DNA of 64,000 nt. Origin: Paenibacillus gyeongsangnamensis. GTDB lineage: Bacteria; Bacillota; Bacilli; Paenibacillales; NBRC-103111. Position 1 is the first letter of the stretch; each line of letters begins with the position of its first letter. Location: NCBI RefSeq assembly GCF_027533625.1, contig NZ_JAQAGZ010000010.1:203760-267759 (forward strand). Reading direction: 5' to 3'. The translations under genes and the position numbers were made by a program. The notes below the pieces were generated by a model that searched no databases, was not told the origin of the DNA, and worked only from the letters and a program-made list of their open reading frames with translations. Positions 31,799 through 39,277 of the stretch are shown here, piece after piece.

Positions 31799-32233
31799 AT
31801 GACGTTTTCGTTTGATTCATATATGAAAGATATGGTGCAGCCGATGCGCGACGAATTGACGCGTATTGGGGTAGAAGAGCTTCGTACGCCCGAAGAGGTC
31901 GCCCAGGCGCTGGACAGCCAAGAGGGAACCACGTTAATCGTCGTGAACTCCGTTTGCGGCTGTGCCGCCGGCCAATGCCGTCCCGGCGTGGCCAAGGCGC
32001 TCCAGAACGCCGTGAAGCCGGACCGGCTCCTCACCGTGTTTGCGGGGCAGGACAAAGAAGCTACGGCCAAAGCGCGCGAATATTTCGCTCCGTACCCGCC
32101 TTCTTCTCCGTCCATCGCGTTGATGAAGAACGGCGAGTTGGTTCACTTCATTCAGCGTCACCAGATCGAAGACCGTTCGGCCGAAATGATCGCGAACGAC
32201 CTGATCGGCGCTTTCGAGCAATACTGCAAATAA
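31799..32233 (+). CDS. brxB: Bacilliredoxin BrxA/BrxB
   Basis: A thioredoxin-fold protein of 144 residues that removes bacillithiol from protein cysteines after oxidative stress. The active site CGC is in VNSVCGCAAGQCRPG, as in YqiW/YphP. PSIALMKNGELVHFIQRH and EMIANDL complete the family pattern. The choice between BrxA and BrxB cannot be made with certainty; BrxB-like. Start ATG 31799 with AAGGAG upstream. It is closed by a strong terminator. Confidence 0.88.
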   Translation: MTFSFDSYMKDMVQPMRDELTRIGVEELRTPEEVAQALDSQEGTTLIVVNSVCGCAAGQCRPGVAKALQNAVKPDRLLTVFAGQDKEATAKAREYFAPYPPSSPSIALMKNGELVHFIQRHQIEDRSAEMIANDLIGAFEQYCK

Positions 32234-32242
32234 AGTCCGTTA

Positions 32243-32276
32243 AACTCCCGCCGGTGTGGCGGGAGTTTTTGTTTTT
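32243..32276 (+). terminator. Terminator of the bacilliredoxin gene
   Basis: AACTCCCGCC, loop GGTGT, GGCGGGAGTT then TTTGTTTTT. Confidence 0.92.
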
Positions 32277-32362
32277 CCTTGCAGCCGCAGGTTTGGTATA
32301 CTGGTAGAAAAATGAAGCGGCCGCGAGGCCTGACTTCTAACTTAAGATGGGAGCGTTGCGCT

Positions 32363-33172
32363 ATGAGCCTGCAGCAGGAAATCATCGCTAAACTGGGCGT
32401 GAAGCCGGAGATTGATGTGGATGCGGAGATCCGCAAACGTGTGGACTTTTTAAAGGAATATGTGCTGAAAGCCGGAGTGGACGGACTGCTGATCGCCATC
32501 AGCGGCGGGATCGACAGCGCGGTGGCAACGGGCCTGTGCAAGAAAGCGACCGACGAACTGACGGAAGAGAAGGGACGCGAGTACAAAACCGTCGGCGTGT
32601 TCCAGCCCTATGGCGAGCAGGTCGATATCTCGGACAGCTATGCGGTGGCGGAGGCATTTCAGCTGAAATACCGGGTGGAGACGAACATTGAGGAGGCGGT
32701 GAACGAAATTGCCCTGGAAGCGGAATACGGGCTGAAGTCCATCGGCATCCATCGTCATCTCAGCCGCGGCGGCAAGGGCAACGTGAAAGCGAGAACGCGG
32801 ATGGTGGTGCAGTATGCGCTGGCGTTTGAGCTCAATCTGCTTGTCGTCGGCACCGACCACGCTTCGGAGGCGATTACCGGCTTCTTCACCAAGTATGGCG
32901 ACGGCGCCGTGGATATCACTCCGCTCAGCTCGTTGAACAAACGCCAGGTGCGCCAGCTGGCCAGCACGCTCGGCGTGCCGCAAAGCGTGCTCGACAAGGC
33001 GCCGACCGCAGGATTGTGGGAGGGCCAAACCGACGAGAACGAGCTCGGCATTACGTATGGCGACAACAGCGATTACCTGGAAGGCAAGCAAATTTCCGCT
33101 GAAGCCCAGGAGAAGCTGGAGAAGCAGTACCTGAAGACGGAGCACAAGCGGGCTTCGATTCCAGGGATATAA
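32363..33172 (+). CDS. nadE: NAD+ synthetase (ammonia dependent)
   Basis: Last step of NAD synthesis: amidates nicotinate adenine dinucleotide. It has 269 residues, the short NadE form without a glutaminase domain. The ATP-pyrophosphatase loop is ISGGIDSAV, and further segments are GTDHASEAITGFFTKYGDGA and DKAPTAGLWEGQTDE. The start ATG 32363 has a GGGAG-type site upstream. It lies 130 nt after the bacilliredoxin terminator. Confidence 0.93.
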   Translation: MSLQQEIIAKLGVKPEIDVDAEIRKRVDFLKEYVLKAGVDGLLIAISGGIDSAVATGLCKKATDELTEEKGREYKTVGVFQPYGEQVDISDSYAVAEAFQLKYRVETNIEEAVNEIALEAEYGLKSIGIHRHLSRGGKGNVKARTRMVVQYALAFELNLLVVGTDHASEAITGFFTKYGDGAVDITPLSSLNKRQVRQLASTLGVPQSVLDKAPTAGLWEGQTDENELGITYGDNSDYLEGKQISAEAQEKLEKQYLKTEHKRASIPGI

Positions 33173-33317
33173 GAAGCAACCGCTGCGGTAGTGATTTGAG
33201 CACCGCATAGATGGCCGCCGGCACTACGCGCGCCTCTGTCCGCTGGGACGGAGCTTGCCGCGGGCGCCGGCGGCTTTTTGGCGATTGTGCCGGGGAGGGG
33301 CGGGCTTGCGGGGAGTT
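33173..33317. other. Intergenic stretch after nadE
   Basis: GC-rich, no gene seen and no strong terminator. It leads into the palindrome and repeat cluster. Confidence 0.35.
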
Positions 33318-33640
33318 AGTGAACAACGGTTCACTAGTAAGGAACCTGGGGGCGCTATTTGCGGACTGAACGGGAGATGTGGGACTTTAGTGAACCTTAG
33401 GGTCATTTTGGCGCCCACAGATTCACTTGTATCGAACCTGGATTCATTACAGCCGATAAGTATGGTTATTGGCGGTTGATAGTGAACTTGGCTTCATTAC
33501 AAGTGAACCTAAGTTCACTCAGATAACGAGAAGCCCGGATATGCATTACAAGTGAACATAAGTTCACTCAGATTGATAAGAAGCCCAGAAATGCAGTAAG
33601 TAGTAGGTGGGGTATCCTATGTAGAGCGATAGCGGAGCAA
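33318..33640. repeat. AGTGAAC palindromes and degraded repeat family A copies
   Basis: Three palindromes AGTGAAC-NNNN-GTTCACT lie at 33318-33335, 33502-33519 and 33551-33568. The last two belong to a 49-bp tandem duplication (33495-33543, 33544-33593). Each is followed one base later by AGAT...GAAGCCC, the family A head. The second copy continues into TAGGTGGGGTATCC, the core start, then decays near 33640. Half-sites AGTGAAC recur at about 33389 and 33481. Confidence 0.7.
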
Positions 33641-33752
33641 TAAGTGCGGCAGAAGAGCGGCTCGTTCCCTTGATCTTACCGGCCGGATAAGCTACCATGG
33701 TCCCATAGACCAAGGGAACGTCACTGAACTACAGAAAGGACAAGGATCCGCC

Positions 33753-34151
33753 ATGATCATCGGTATCGGCACCGATTTATTGGATATCGCCCGGGTTCAA
33801 GCGATATTGGGGCAAGCCGCCGGCGAGCGCTTCCTGCAGCGGGTGCTGACGCCCGGGGAGCGGGAGCTGGCGTTATCGCGCAAGGGGAGGCTGGCCGAAT
33901 ATACGGCCGGGCGGTTCGCAGCGAAAGAAGCGGTCGTGAAGGCGCTTGGCTGCGGAATCGGCAAAGAGGTCTCGTTCCAGGATATCGAGGTACTGCCGGA
34001 CGCCAAAGGCAAGCCCATCGTAAGTATTGCCCCCGAGGCGCTGTGCCGCTTGTCGCTTCAGCCCCATACGTTTGCCGTCCATCTCAGCATCACGCACAGC
34101 GGGACGAGCGCGATGGCATATGCCATAGTGGAGTCAACCGAGGCGCAATAA
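33753..34151 (+). CDS. acpS: Holo-[acyl-carrier-protein] synthase
   Basis: Transfers 4'-phosphopantetheine from CoA to the serine of acyl carrier protein, thereby switching on fatty acid synthesis. The 132 residues match. GIGTDLLDIARV holds the Mg-binding Asp, and FAAKEAVVKALG is the second family motif. SITHSGTSAMAYAIVE closes the fold. AGAAAGGA precedes the ATG. It stands alone here, with a strong terminator downstream. Confidence 0.93.
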   Translation: MIIGIGTDLLDIARVQAILGQAAGERFLQRVLTPGERELALSRKGRLAEYTAGRFAAKEAVVKALGCGIGKEVSFQDIEVLPDAKGKPIVSIAPEALCRLSLQPHTFAVHLSITHSGTSAMAYAIVESTEAQ

Positions 34152-34204
34152 GAAACCGCCCTGCCCACCTAGCGAATCAAGCTGGGGAACAGGACGGTTT
34201 CTTT
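34150..34204 (+). terminator. Terminator of acpS
   Basis: AAGAAACCG pairs with CGGTTTCTT, with a CCTG/CAGG inner pair. Repeat family B starts directly after its end. Confidence 0.85.
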
Positions 34205-34351
34205 AACGCTACAGAAAGTATAAGTTCGCTAAAGCATTAAAGCGGACTGCGACTTTCTGTACCATGAAAAACTACTTGCTTACGAAGCGGGTTTGCTGAG
34301 CAAACCGAAGGTCTGGCTACTTTGAAAGACTCCGATAAGGAGTTTTTCTTA
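34205..34351. repeat. Repeat family B, copy 2
   Basis: Matches 13517-13639 at both ends. Outer stem AGAAAGT (34213-34219) with ACTTTCT (34252-34258). A 24-bp extra piece near 34276-34307 carries a family D hairpin (GGTTTGC-TGA-GCAAACC), with GCTTACGAAGC before it. Its right-end hairpin ACTCC/GGAGT doubles as the terminator of the cytochrome c gene, and overlaps that stop codon. Confidence 0.8.
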
Positions 34352-34729
34352 CTTCTTGCTTGCAAGCCAGGCAGCCAGCGCGTCGACATCCTCGGGCTTC
34401 AGCTTCGTGCCGAAGCCCGGCATGCCGTTGCCGCCGCTTGTAATCTGTTTGGCGATCTGGTCCTTGCTCATCCGTTCCCCGACCTTCTGAAGGTTGGTGG
34501 CCGGACCGACACGGCCTTCCAGCCCGCCGCCGTGGCAGGAAATGCAGCTCTGCTTATAAATCGCCTGCACCTGCTCCGATGCTCCGGCCATCGCATCGGC
34601 AGGGGCGGCCGTTCCCGCCTTGCCGCCGCCGAACGGCTCGGGGCTCTTGGCAGCGCCGCCGCAGGCCGAGAGCGACATCAGGGCGGCTAGACCGAGAAGC
34701 AGGGTCAAGCTTCTTCGTGTGCGTGTCAT
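34349..34729 (-). CDS. Small lipoprotein cytochrome c (c551 type)
   Basis: A 126-residue lipid-anchored class I cytochrome c. The lipobox is SLSACGG, followed by a flexible Ala/Gly linker and a single heme domain with SCISCHGG (CxxCH). The axial methionine lies in GGNGMPGFG, and the domain closes with VDALAAWLAS. It resembles Bacillus CccA/CccB, which feed electrons to caa3 oxidase, so a role with ctaC-F is likely. ATGA overlap with the membrane protein upstream gives a two-gene operon. Confidence 0.88.
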   Translation of the reverse strand: MTRTRRSLTLLLGLAALMSLSACGGAAKSPEPFGGGKAGTAAPADAMAGASEQVQAIYKQSCISCHGGGLEGRVGPATNLQKVGERMSKDQIAKQITSGGNGMPGFGTKLKPEDVDALAAWLASKK

Positions 34730-35319
34730 GTCCTCATCTCTCCCCTATATCCTAGAATGATCAGGCAAGCCGCTCCGATCAGACTGAGGCCGCCGAAGCC
34801 GTCCAGTACGATGGTGGCATAGCCCAAATACCAATACCCTACCGTTGCGGTCAGCATCAGCATCCATAGGCCCAGCAGCAGGAGCGGCCTGCACAGGCGG
34901 GCGCCGGCGATGATGTAACCCAGCGCGAGCGCGATGCCCTTCAGCAAGGGCAGCACATGCCAGTCCAGCATCTGCACATAGAGCAGCACAGCGAGCAGGG
35001 CGGCCGCGCCCAGGAAGGGAGCCCCTGCACGGGACGAGAGCGGAGCAGCTTCCGGCCTTGGCCGGCGGCGGGAACGGGTTGCTTCAAACGCCAGTGCCGC
35101 GACGGATAGCGCAATCGCCGCAGCCAGCGTAAGCGGCTGGTAGCCCTCGACCTCCCGCCACTGGCCCCAGAAGCCGAGCACGGACGAAGCAAGCCACTGC
35201 CCGCCCCAAATGAACAGGAACGGGACATAAGGCCGGGCGGAAGCCCAAGCTTCCCCAAGGCTGCCGGAGCCCAGCCGGCCGGTCTTCATGTCGTGTTCCG
35301 ACCTTTGCCTTTCCATCAT
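34726..35319 (-). CDS. Integral membrane protein, unknown, next to cytochrome c
   Basis: A 197-residue protein with about six membrane helices (near 30, 65, 105, 125, 150 and 175) and a basic loop (ATRSRRRPRP). I do not recognise the family. There are no heme-binding CxxCH or conserved His pairs apparent. Co-transcription with a cytochrome c suggests a respiratory or assembly role; this is inference. GAGGTG lies before the first of two ATGs. Confidence 0.65.
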   Translation of the reverse strand: MMERQRSEHDMKTGRLGSGSLGEAWASARPYVPFLFIWGGQWLASSVLGFWGQWREVEGYQPLTLAAAIALSVAALAFEATRSRRRPRPEAAPLSSRAGAPFLGAAALLAVLLYVQMLDWHVLPLLKGIALALGYIIAGARLCRPLLLLGLWMLMLTATVGYWYLGYATIVLDGFGGLSLIGAACLIILGYRGEMRT

Positions 35320-35409
35320 TGCTTCACCTCTTCAAAAAGCGCCGTACTTCTTGCAACTCTTTCGTAGAGTACACTTTTCGCGAAGTGAAGTCAAACCCGG
35401 CGGAGCCGC

Positions 35410-36264
35410 TCATTGAATCGGCGTGAAGCGGTGTTTCTTGGCGTATTCCCGGGGGGAGACGCCGGTGACCTTTTTGAAAATTCGGCTGAAATAAAACTCG
35501 TCCGTATACCCGACGCTGCCGGCGATCGACTTAAGGCGGTAATCCGACAACACGAGCAGTTCCTTCGCCCGGTCTACCCTCAGGTGAGTCAAGTAATCGA
35601 TCGGACTGTAGCCGATATATTTCTTGAACAGCCGCGAGTAGTGGCTGACGCTCAGACCCGCCATTTGGGCAAGGCCTTCGAGTGTAAGCGGTTCCTGATA
35701 ATGGCCGATCATGTAATCCTGCGTTTGTTCGATCGTTGCGGTCGTATCGCCGGCGGCCCGCTGCGCGCGGAAGTCCGTCACCAGGGTGAGCAGCAGCTCC
35801 TGCAGCAGGATTTTACGCCGCATGGCGGTCATATGGCCTCTGCGCTTCCACAGCATGTCGAGCTGCTCGAACAGGTAGATGAGCTGAGGCGTATTTGTTA
35901 CCGTATACATTCCTTCCAGCGGGAAGCGGGATTCCTCGGCGCTGTTTACAATCCACTGTTCCTTCTCTTCGTAACATTCCGTATAATGAAAGCGGAGGAA
36001 GTAGTATTCAAGCGGCTGCTCGGGGTCGGTGGTCCGTTCGACGACCATGCCTGGGGCGAAGCAGAACAGCTTCCCCGGCTCAGCCGGATAAAGCGTACCC
36101 CCGATAGTGAAGGTACCCCGGCCTTTGATGACAAGCCACAGCGAGTAATATTTGATGGCGCGCGCTTTTTGATGCCAATCCGGCGCGCATTTCTGGTGGC
36201 CTACCAGCAGGATGGACAAGACCAGCCGGTTCAGGCGTGAAGCCATCTCACCCGGTGTCAGCAT
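35410..36264 (-). CDS. AraC family transcriptional regulator
   Basis: A 284-residue regulator. The N-terminal cupin-type sensing domain (YYSLWLVIKGRGTFTIGG, LFCFAPGMVV) precedes a C-terminal double helix-turn-helix: LEGLAQMAGLSVSHYSRLF and IAGSVGYTDEFYFSRIFKK with the closing GVSPREYAK. It is divergent from mutY, with about 90 bp between. The inducer is unknown; similar regulators control sugar or uronate genes. Confidence 0.88.
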   Translation of the reverse strand: MLTPGEMASRLNRLVLSILLVGHQKCAPDWHQKARAIKYYSLWLVIKGRGTFTIGGTLYPAEPGKLFCFAPGMVVERTTDPEQPLEYYFLRFHYTECYEEKEQWIVNSAEESRFPLEGMYTVTNTPQLIYLFEQLDMLWKRRGHMTAMRRKILLQELLLTLVTDFRAQRAAGDTTATIEQTQDYMIGHYQEPLTLEGLAQMAGLSVSHYSRLFKKYIGYSPIDYLTHLRVDRAKELLVLSDYRLKSIAGSVGYTDEFYFSRIFKKVTGVSPREYAKKHRFTPIQ

Positions 36265-36361
36265 AGGGCACCTCTCTTTTATCAGTAGTTACAAATCCGT
36301 TGCCCTCATTATACTCCGAACACGTGTGCATTGAGAAGAAGAGAAGGAGAAATTGCAAGCG

Positions 36362-37501
36362 ATGACCATAGACCGACTGACGGAACAAAAATCGTACTTT
36401 TCCGCGGAGCTCCTCGCCTGGTACCGCAGGCACAAGCGGGATCTGCCTTGGCGAAGGAACCGCAACCCGTATCATATCTGGGTGTCCGAGATCATGCTCC
36501 AGCAAACGCGGGTGGACACGGTGATCCCTTACTTTCACCGGTTCATCGAGAAATTCCCGACGACCGAAGCGCTCGCCGAGGCTCCGGAGGAGGAAGTACT
36601 GAAGGCCTGGGAAGGGCTTGGCTATTATTCCCGCGCCCGCAATCTGCAGACCGCCGTACGCGAGGTGCACGAGCGGTACGGCGGCGTCGTGCCTTCCACG
36701 AAGGAGGAGGTATTCTCGCTGCGCGGCGTAGGCCCCTATACGGCGGGGGCGATTCTCAGCATCGCCTATAACCAGCCTGAGCCCGCAGTCGACGGCAACG
36801 TCATGCGCGTGCTGTCCCGCTATTTCCTCATAGAGGAAGATATCATGAAGGGAAGCACGCGGGTGACGATGGAAAAGCTGGCGCAGGAGCTCATACCGGA
36901 AGGGGCGGCAGGCGATTTCAACCAAGGGCTGATGGAGCTCGGCGCGCTCGTCTGTACGCCTAAATCGCCGAACTGCCTCACCTGTCCGGTGATGGCGCAC
37001 TGCGCCGGACGAGCTGCCGGCATGGAGGAAGCTCTGCCGGTGAAGAAGAAGGCGAAGCCGCCGCGCCCGGAGCGCCGCGTCGTCTCGCTCATCCTCGGCG
37101 ACGGCCCGAACGCGGGCCGCATCCTCGTGCGCCAGCGGCCGGCCGAGGGGCTGCTCGCGCGGCTTTGGGAGCTTCCGCATACGGAAGCTCCCAAAGCCGG
37201 CGAGAACGCCCCGGAGGCGCCCTTGGCCGCTGCGGCTGCGCACGAGGCGCTCGCCGCGGCGCTCGCGGCCGACGGGCTCGGGCTTGGCCCGGCCGCGTGG
37301 CTGATGCACGCGGAGCATACGTTCAGCCATATCCGCTGGGATATGGAGGTGTACGTATGCAGGCCCGAGCCTTCGCCGCTCGGCGCCGACGTGCCGCCGC
37401 TGCTGCCATCGCACTACCGCTGGATCCGCCGCGAGGACATGGACCAGCTCGCTTTCCCGAACGTGTTCCTGCGTATATTGGATACCTATTTTGAAAGCTG
37501 A
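36362..37501 (+). CDS. mutY: A/G-specific adenine glycosylase
   Basis: Removes adenine mispaired with 8-oxoguanine, preventing G:C to T:A changes. The N-terminal catalytic domain has SEIMLQQTRVDTV, the HhH GVGPYTAGAI and the catalytic Asp in AVDGNVMRVLSR. The Fe-S cluster is CTPKSPNCLTCPVMAHC. The C-terminal MutT-like domain starts near RVVSLILGD; its LWELPHT segment lies inside a perfect palindrome, followed by an Ala-rich insert (about 285-310). Start ATG 36362; TTG 36353 is also possible. Length about 379, usual. Confidence 0.93.
   Translation: MTIDRLTEQKSYFSAELLAWYRRHKRDLPWRRNRNPYHIWVSEIMLQQTRVDTVIPYFHRFIEKFPTTEALAEAPEEEVLKAWEGLGYYSRARNLQTAVREVHERYGGVVPSTKEEVFSLRGVGPYTAGAILSIAYNQPEPAVDGNVMRVLSRYFLIEEDIMKGSTRVTMEKLAQELIPEGAAGDFNQGLMELGALVCTPKSPNCLTCPVMAHCAGRAAGMEEALPVKKKAKPPRPERRVVSLILGDGPNAGRILVRQRPAEGLLARLWELPHTEAPKAGENAPEAPLAAAAAHEALAAALAADGLGLGPAAWLMHAEHTFSHIRWDMEVYVCRPEPSPLGADVPPLLPSHYRWIRREDMDQLAFPNVFLRILDTYFES
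37161..37198. repeat. Perfect 17-bp inverted repeat inside mutY
   Basis: Arms at 37161-37177 and 37182-37198, with the 4-nt loop CATA, in the MutT-like domain region. It is the longest perfect hairpin within a gene in this window. Its first arm encodes RLWELP, and the second encodes TEAPKA. Confidence 0.9.
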
Positions 37502-37503
37502 AC

Positions 37504-37545
37504 CGAAGCCGCTCGCCCTATTCAAGGCGAGGGATCGGCGATTTT
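37504..37545 (+). terminator. Possible terminator of mutY
   Basis: CTCGCC pairs with GGCGAG around CTATTCAA, inside GCCG/CGGC. It is followed by ATTTTCTTT. Confidence 0.6.
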
Positions 37546-37835
37546 CTTTCCGTGGAACAATGGCAAAAAAAAGGCTCTGTTCGCATGTTTGCGAGAGGGC
37601 CGTTTTTTGTTTTTCTCTGGATTGCTCGGAATAGCTGGGCAACTTACTGAAAAAGGGGCCCGTGTTGTGCCAGTCACTCAACTTTTACGTACGAAAAATC
37701 AGTTGATCTTACTGAATTTTTCCTCTTTTATGAAATCCGCGTTTTGTTAAGGAGCCCATATAACACTTAGTTTCTTTTGATCTTTCATAAAAACTTATTG
37801 TTTTTAAGGAAGTTAGTCTCTATCTCTTTCTTTAA

Positions 37836-38114
37836 ACCAACCCGCATTATTTTTTTGGTTATTTTGATGCAGGGACATATTCTGAAACTGACACTACTGT
37901 TGGTCCAGCTACTGGAAGTACGCATACTTACAAAGTGCAACTTGAAAATGGATATTGGGTAGGTTATGAGGATACTGCACAAATAGGCTCAACTGCTGTA
38001 ACCATCAATGCAAATCATCTTGAATATTATAAGGTAATTTCAAGTCTTGGCGTACCATATATAGGTACAGCCAATGACAAATTGAAAATGTTTAATGTCC
38101 AAAGCAATCATTAG
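37836..38114 (+). pseudogene. 5'-truncated secreted-type protein, unknown
   Basis: A 92-codon open frame with no start codon, from just after a TAA at 37833 to TAG at 38112. The peptide is rich in Gly, Thr, Tyr and Asn (FFGYFDAGTYSETDTT, HTYKVQLENGYWVGYED, NANHLEYYKVISSLGVPYIG). This looks like the end of a beta-rich extracellular protein. Codon use is AT-rich, unlike neighbours. I do not recognise the family. The 5' part is missing from the window, so it is probably a remnant. Confidence 0.55.
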
Positions 38115-38252
38115 GTGGGGTTTGGCACCTACCTTCATTGACGCCACTTAGCGAAACTGGCAGTTCATTAGATTTCTCAAGTGGGTCAAGTGGGTATTGG
38201 TACTCGTGGAATAGCTAATGTTGCGCTATTAATAAAATAGGAGTGATTAGAG

Positions 38253-38747
38253 TTGAAAAAGAAACTAAATATTTTAATTATGACTATGGCGATTGTTTCC
38301 ATTTGTTCAATCGGTGTTGCGATGGCCCAACCTAACATCTCTGAGAGTACAGTTCAAACTTCTCACGATATCTCAAGACTAGCTAAAGAAGGAGTAAAGC
38401 TAAAAAAAACCATTGATAATCCAACAATAACACAGGCGCAAGCTATTGATTTAGCATCAAAATACGCTCAGGGTTATGCTCAAGAAGCAAAACAAATAAT
38501 TGCTGAATATCATTTATTGAGTAACGATAAACTTACATTGTTCTCAGATTCAGCAAAAGAGAAAAATCCTAAACTAAAAATAGACGGGAAACTAAATGAT
38601 ACCCCAGTGTATATTGTAACTTTTAAAGGTATCACAAAAAAAGGACATGTTTCATCTATCAAACAGAAAGTACCCGTTAATCATGAATATAATCTTGTTA
38701 TTGATGCAAATTCAGGTGAAGTTTTATATGGTTTTTCATATAGATAA
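38253..38747 (+). CDS. Secreted PepSY-like domain protein
   Basis: A 164-residue exported protein. A signal peptide (MKKKLNILIMTMAIVSICSI, cleavage near AMA-Q) precedes a Lys-rich body. The C-terminal 60 residues end in VIDANSGEVLYGFSYR, the typical strand of PepSY domains. PepSY proteins often inhibit proteases or sit on the cell surface. Start TTG 38253 follows AGGAGTG. Its AT-rich codon use differs from that of all genes nearby and suggests gain by transfer. A terminator lies 42 nt downstream. Confidence 0.7.
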   Translation: MKKKLNILIMTMAIVSICSIGVAMAQPNISESTVQTSHDISRLAKEGVKLKKTIDNPTITQAQAIDLASKYAQGYAQEAKQIIAEYHLLSNDKLTLFSDSAKEKNPKLKIDGKLNDTPVYIVTFKGITKKGHVSSIKQKVPVNHEYNLVIDANSGEVLYGFSYR

Positions 38748-38788
38748 GTCAATTTTGAGAAAATGCACACTTTTAGAGAGCACTGCAA

Positions 38789-38823
38789 AACGAACCCAGT
38801 ACCTCAATGGTACTGGGTTCGTT
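38789..38823. terminator. Terminator after the PepSY-like gene
   Basis: A perfect 15-bp stem, AACGAACCCAGTACC with its complement, loop TCAAT, followed by GTATATTTT. Confidence 0.85.
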
Positions 38824-38999
38824 GTATATTTTCCGGTCTAATACTTTATTTTCAGACTAAAGGTTTATTTTCATTGAACAATGATCGCTTGAAGATCCGC
38901 CGCGGTGACATTTGTAATCAACATGCAATCTGATTTTCATGTGGCATTAATGAATCGCGCTTATAATAAATCTCGACCCCCTTTTTAATATATAAATTA

Positions 39000-39032
39000 A
39001 GACCCACATCCCGTTGATGTGGGTCTCTTTCT
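39000..39032 (+). terminator. Orphan intrinsic terminator in the island
   Basis: AGACCCACATC, loop CCGTT, GATGTGGGTCT then CTTTCT. There is no intact gene between it and the previous terminator, so its gene may have been lost. Confidence 0.75.
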
Positions 39033-39059
39033 GCGATCAGAGAGGTAAAGTAACATACC

Positions 39060-39170
39060 GTAACATAGTGTAACACTATGTTACTCTAAGTTACTTTAAG
39101 TTACTTTAAGTTACTTTAAGTTACTTTAAGTTACTTTAAGTTACTTTAAGTTACTTTAAGTTACTTTAAG
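39060..39170. repeat. 11-bp palindrome and 10-bp tandem array
   Basis: GTAACATAGTG-TAA-CACTATGTTAC (39060-39084) is a perfect inverted repeat. It merges into nine units of TTACTTTAAG (39081-39170; first unit TTACTCTAAG, the other eight identical). Period 10 matches one helical turn. The array ends exactly at the response regulator remnant. Confidence 0.9.
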
Positions 39171-39266
39171 GCAAGGGACTTCCTCATCAAGCCGACGGCC
39201 TCGGCCCGGGTGCTGGAGTCGATTAACTATGTACTTGGGCTGAAGGGGTCGGTGAAGTCCGGCTGA
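39171..39266 (+). pseudogene. Response regulator receiver domain, last 31 codons
   Basis: The open stretch ARDFLIKPTASARVLESINY then VLGLKGSVKSG ends at TGA 39264. It matches the end of a CheY-type receiver: the invariant Lys-Pro of beta-5 and the alpha-5 helix (RVLESINYVLG). The rest of the gene is gone and replaced by the tandem array. Its GC-rich codon use fits the host rather than the island. Confidence 0.7.
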
Positions 39267-39277
39267 CGCCCACCGGC

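Larger units (their letters stand above)
37570..39170. other. AT-rich accessory island
   Basis: From about 37570 to the tandem array the DNA turns clearly AT-rich against GC-rich neighbours. It holds a 5'-truncated gene, a PepSY-like secreted protein, two strong terminators and a 10-bp tandem array. On its right side it meets a truncated response regulator gene. No transposase or integrase is present. Confidence 0.6.

Noticed and set aside
36248..37681. A 477-codon open frame on the minus strand across mutY
   Set aside because: Arg-rich shadow of mutY with no family motif; mutY has complete active-site motifs.
39081..39170. Possible CRISPR array
   Set aside because: The units are 10 bp with no spacers; it is a simple tandem repeat and no cas genes are present.
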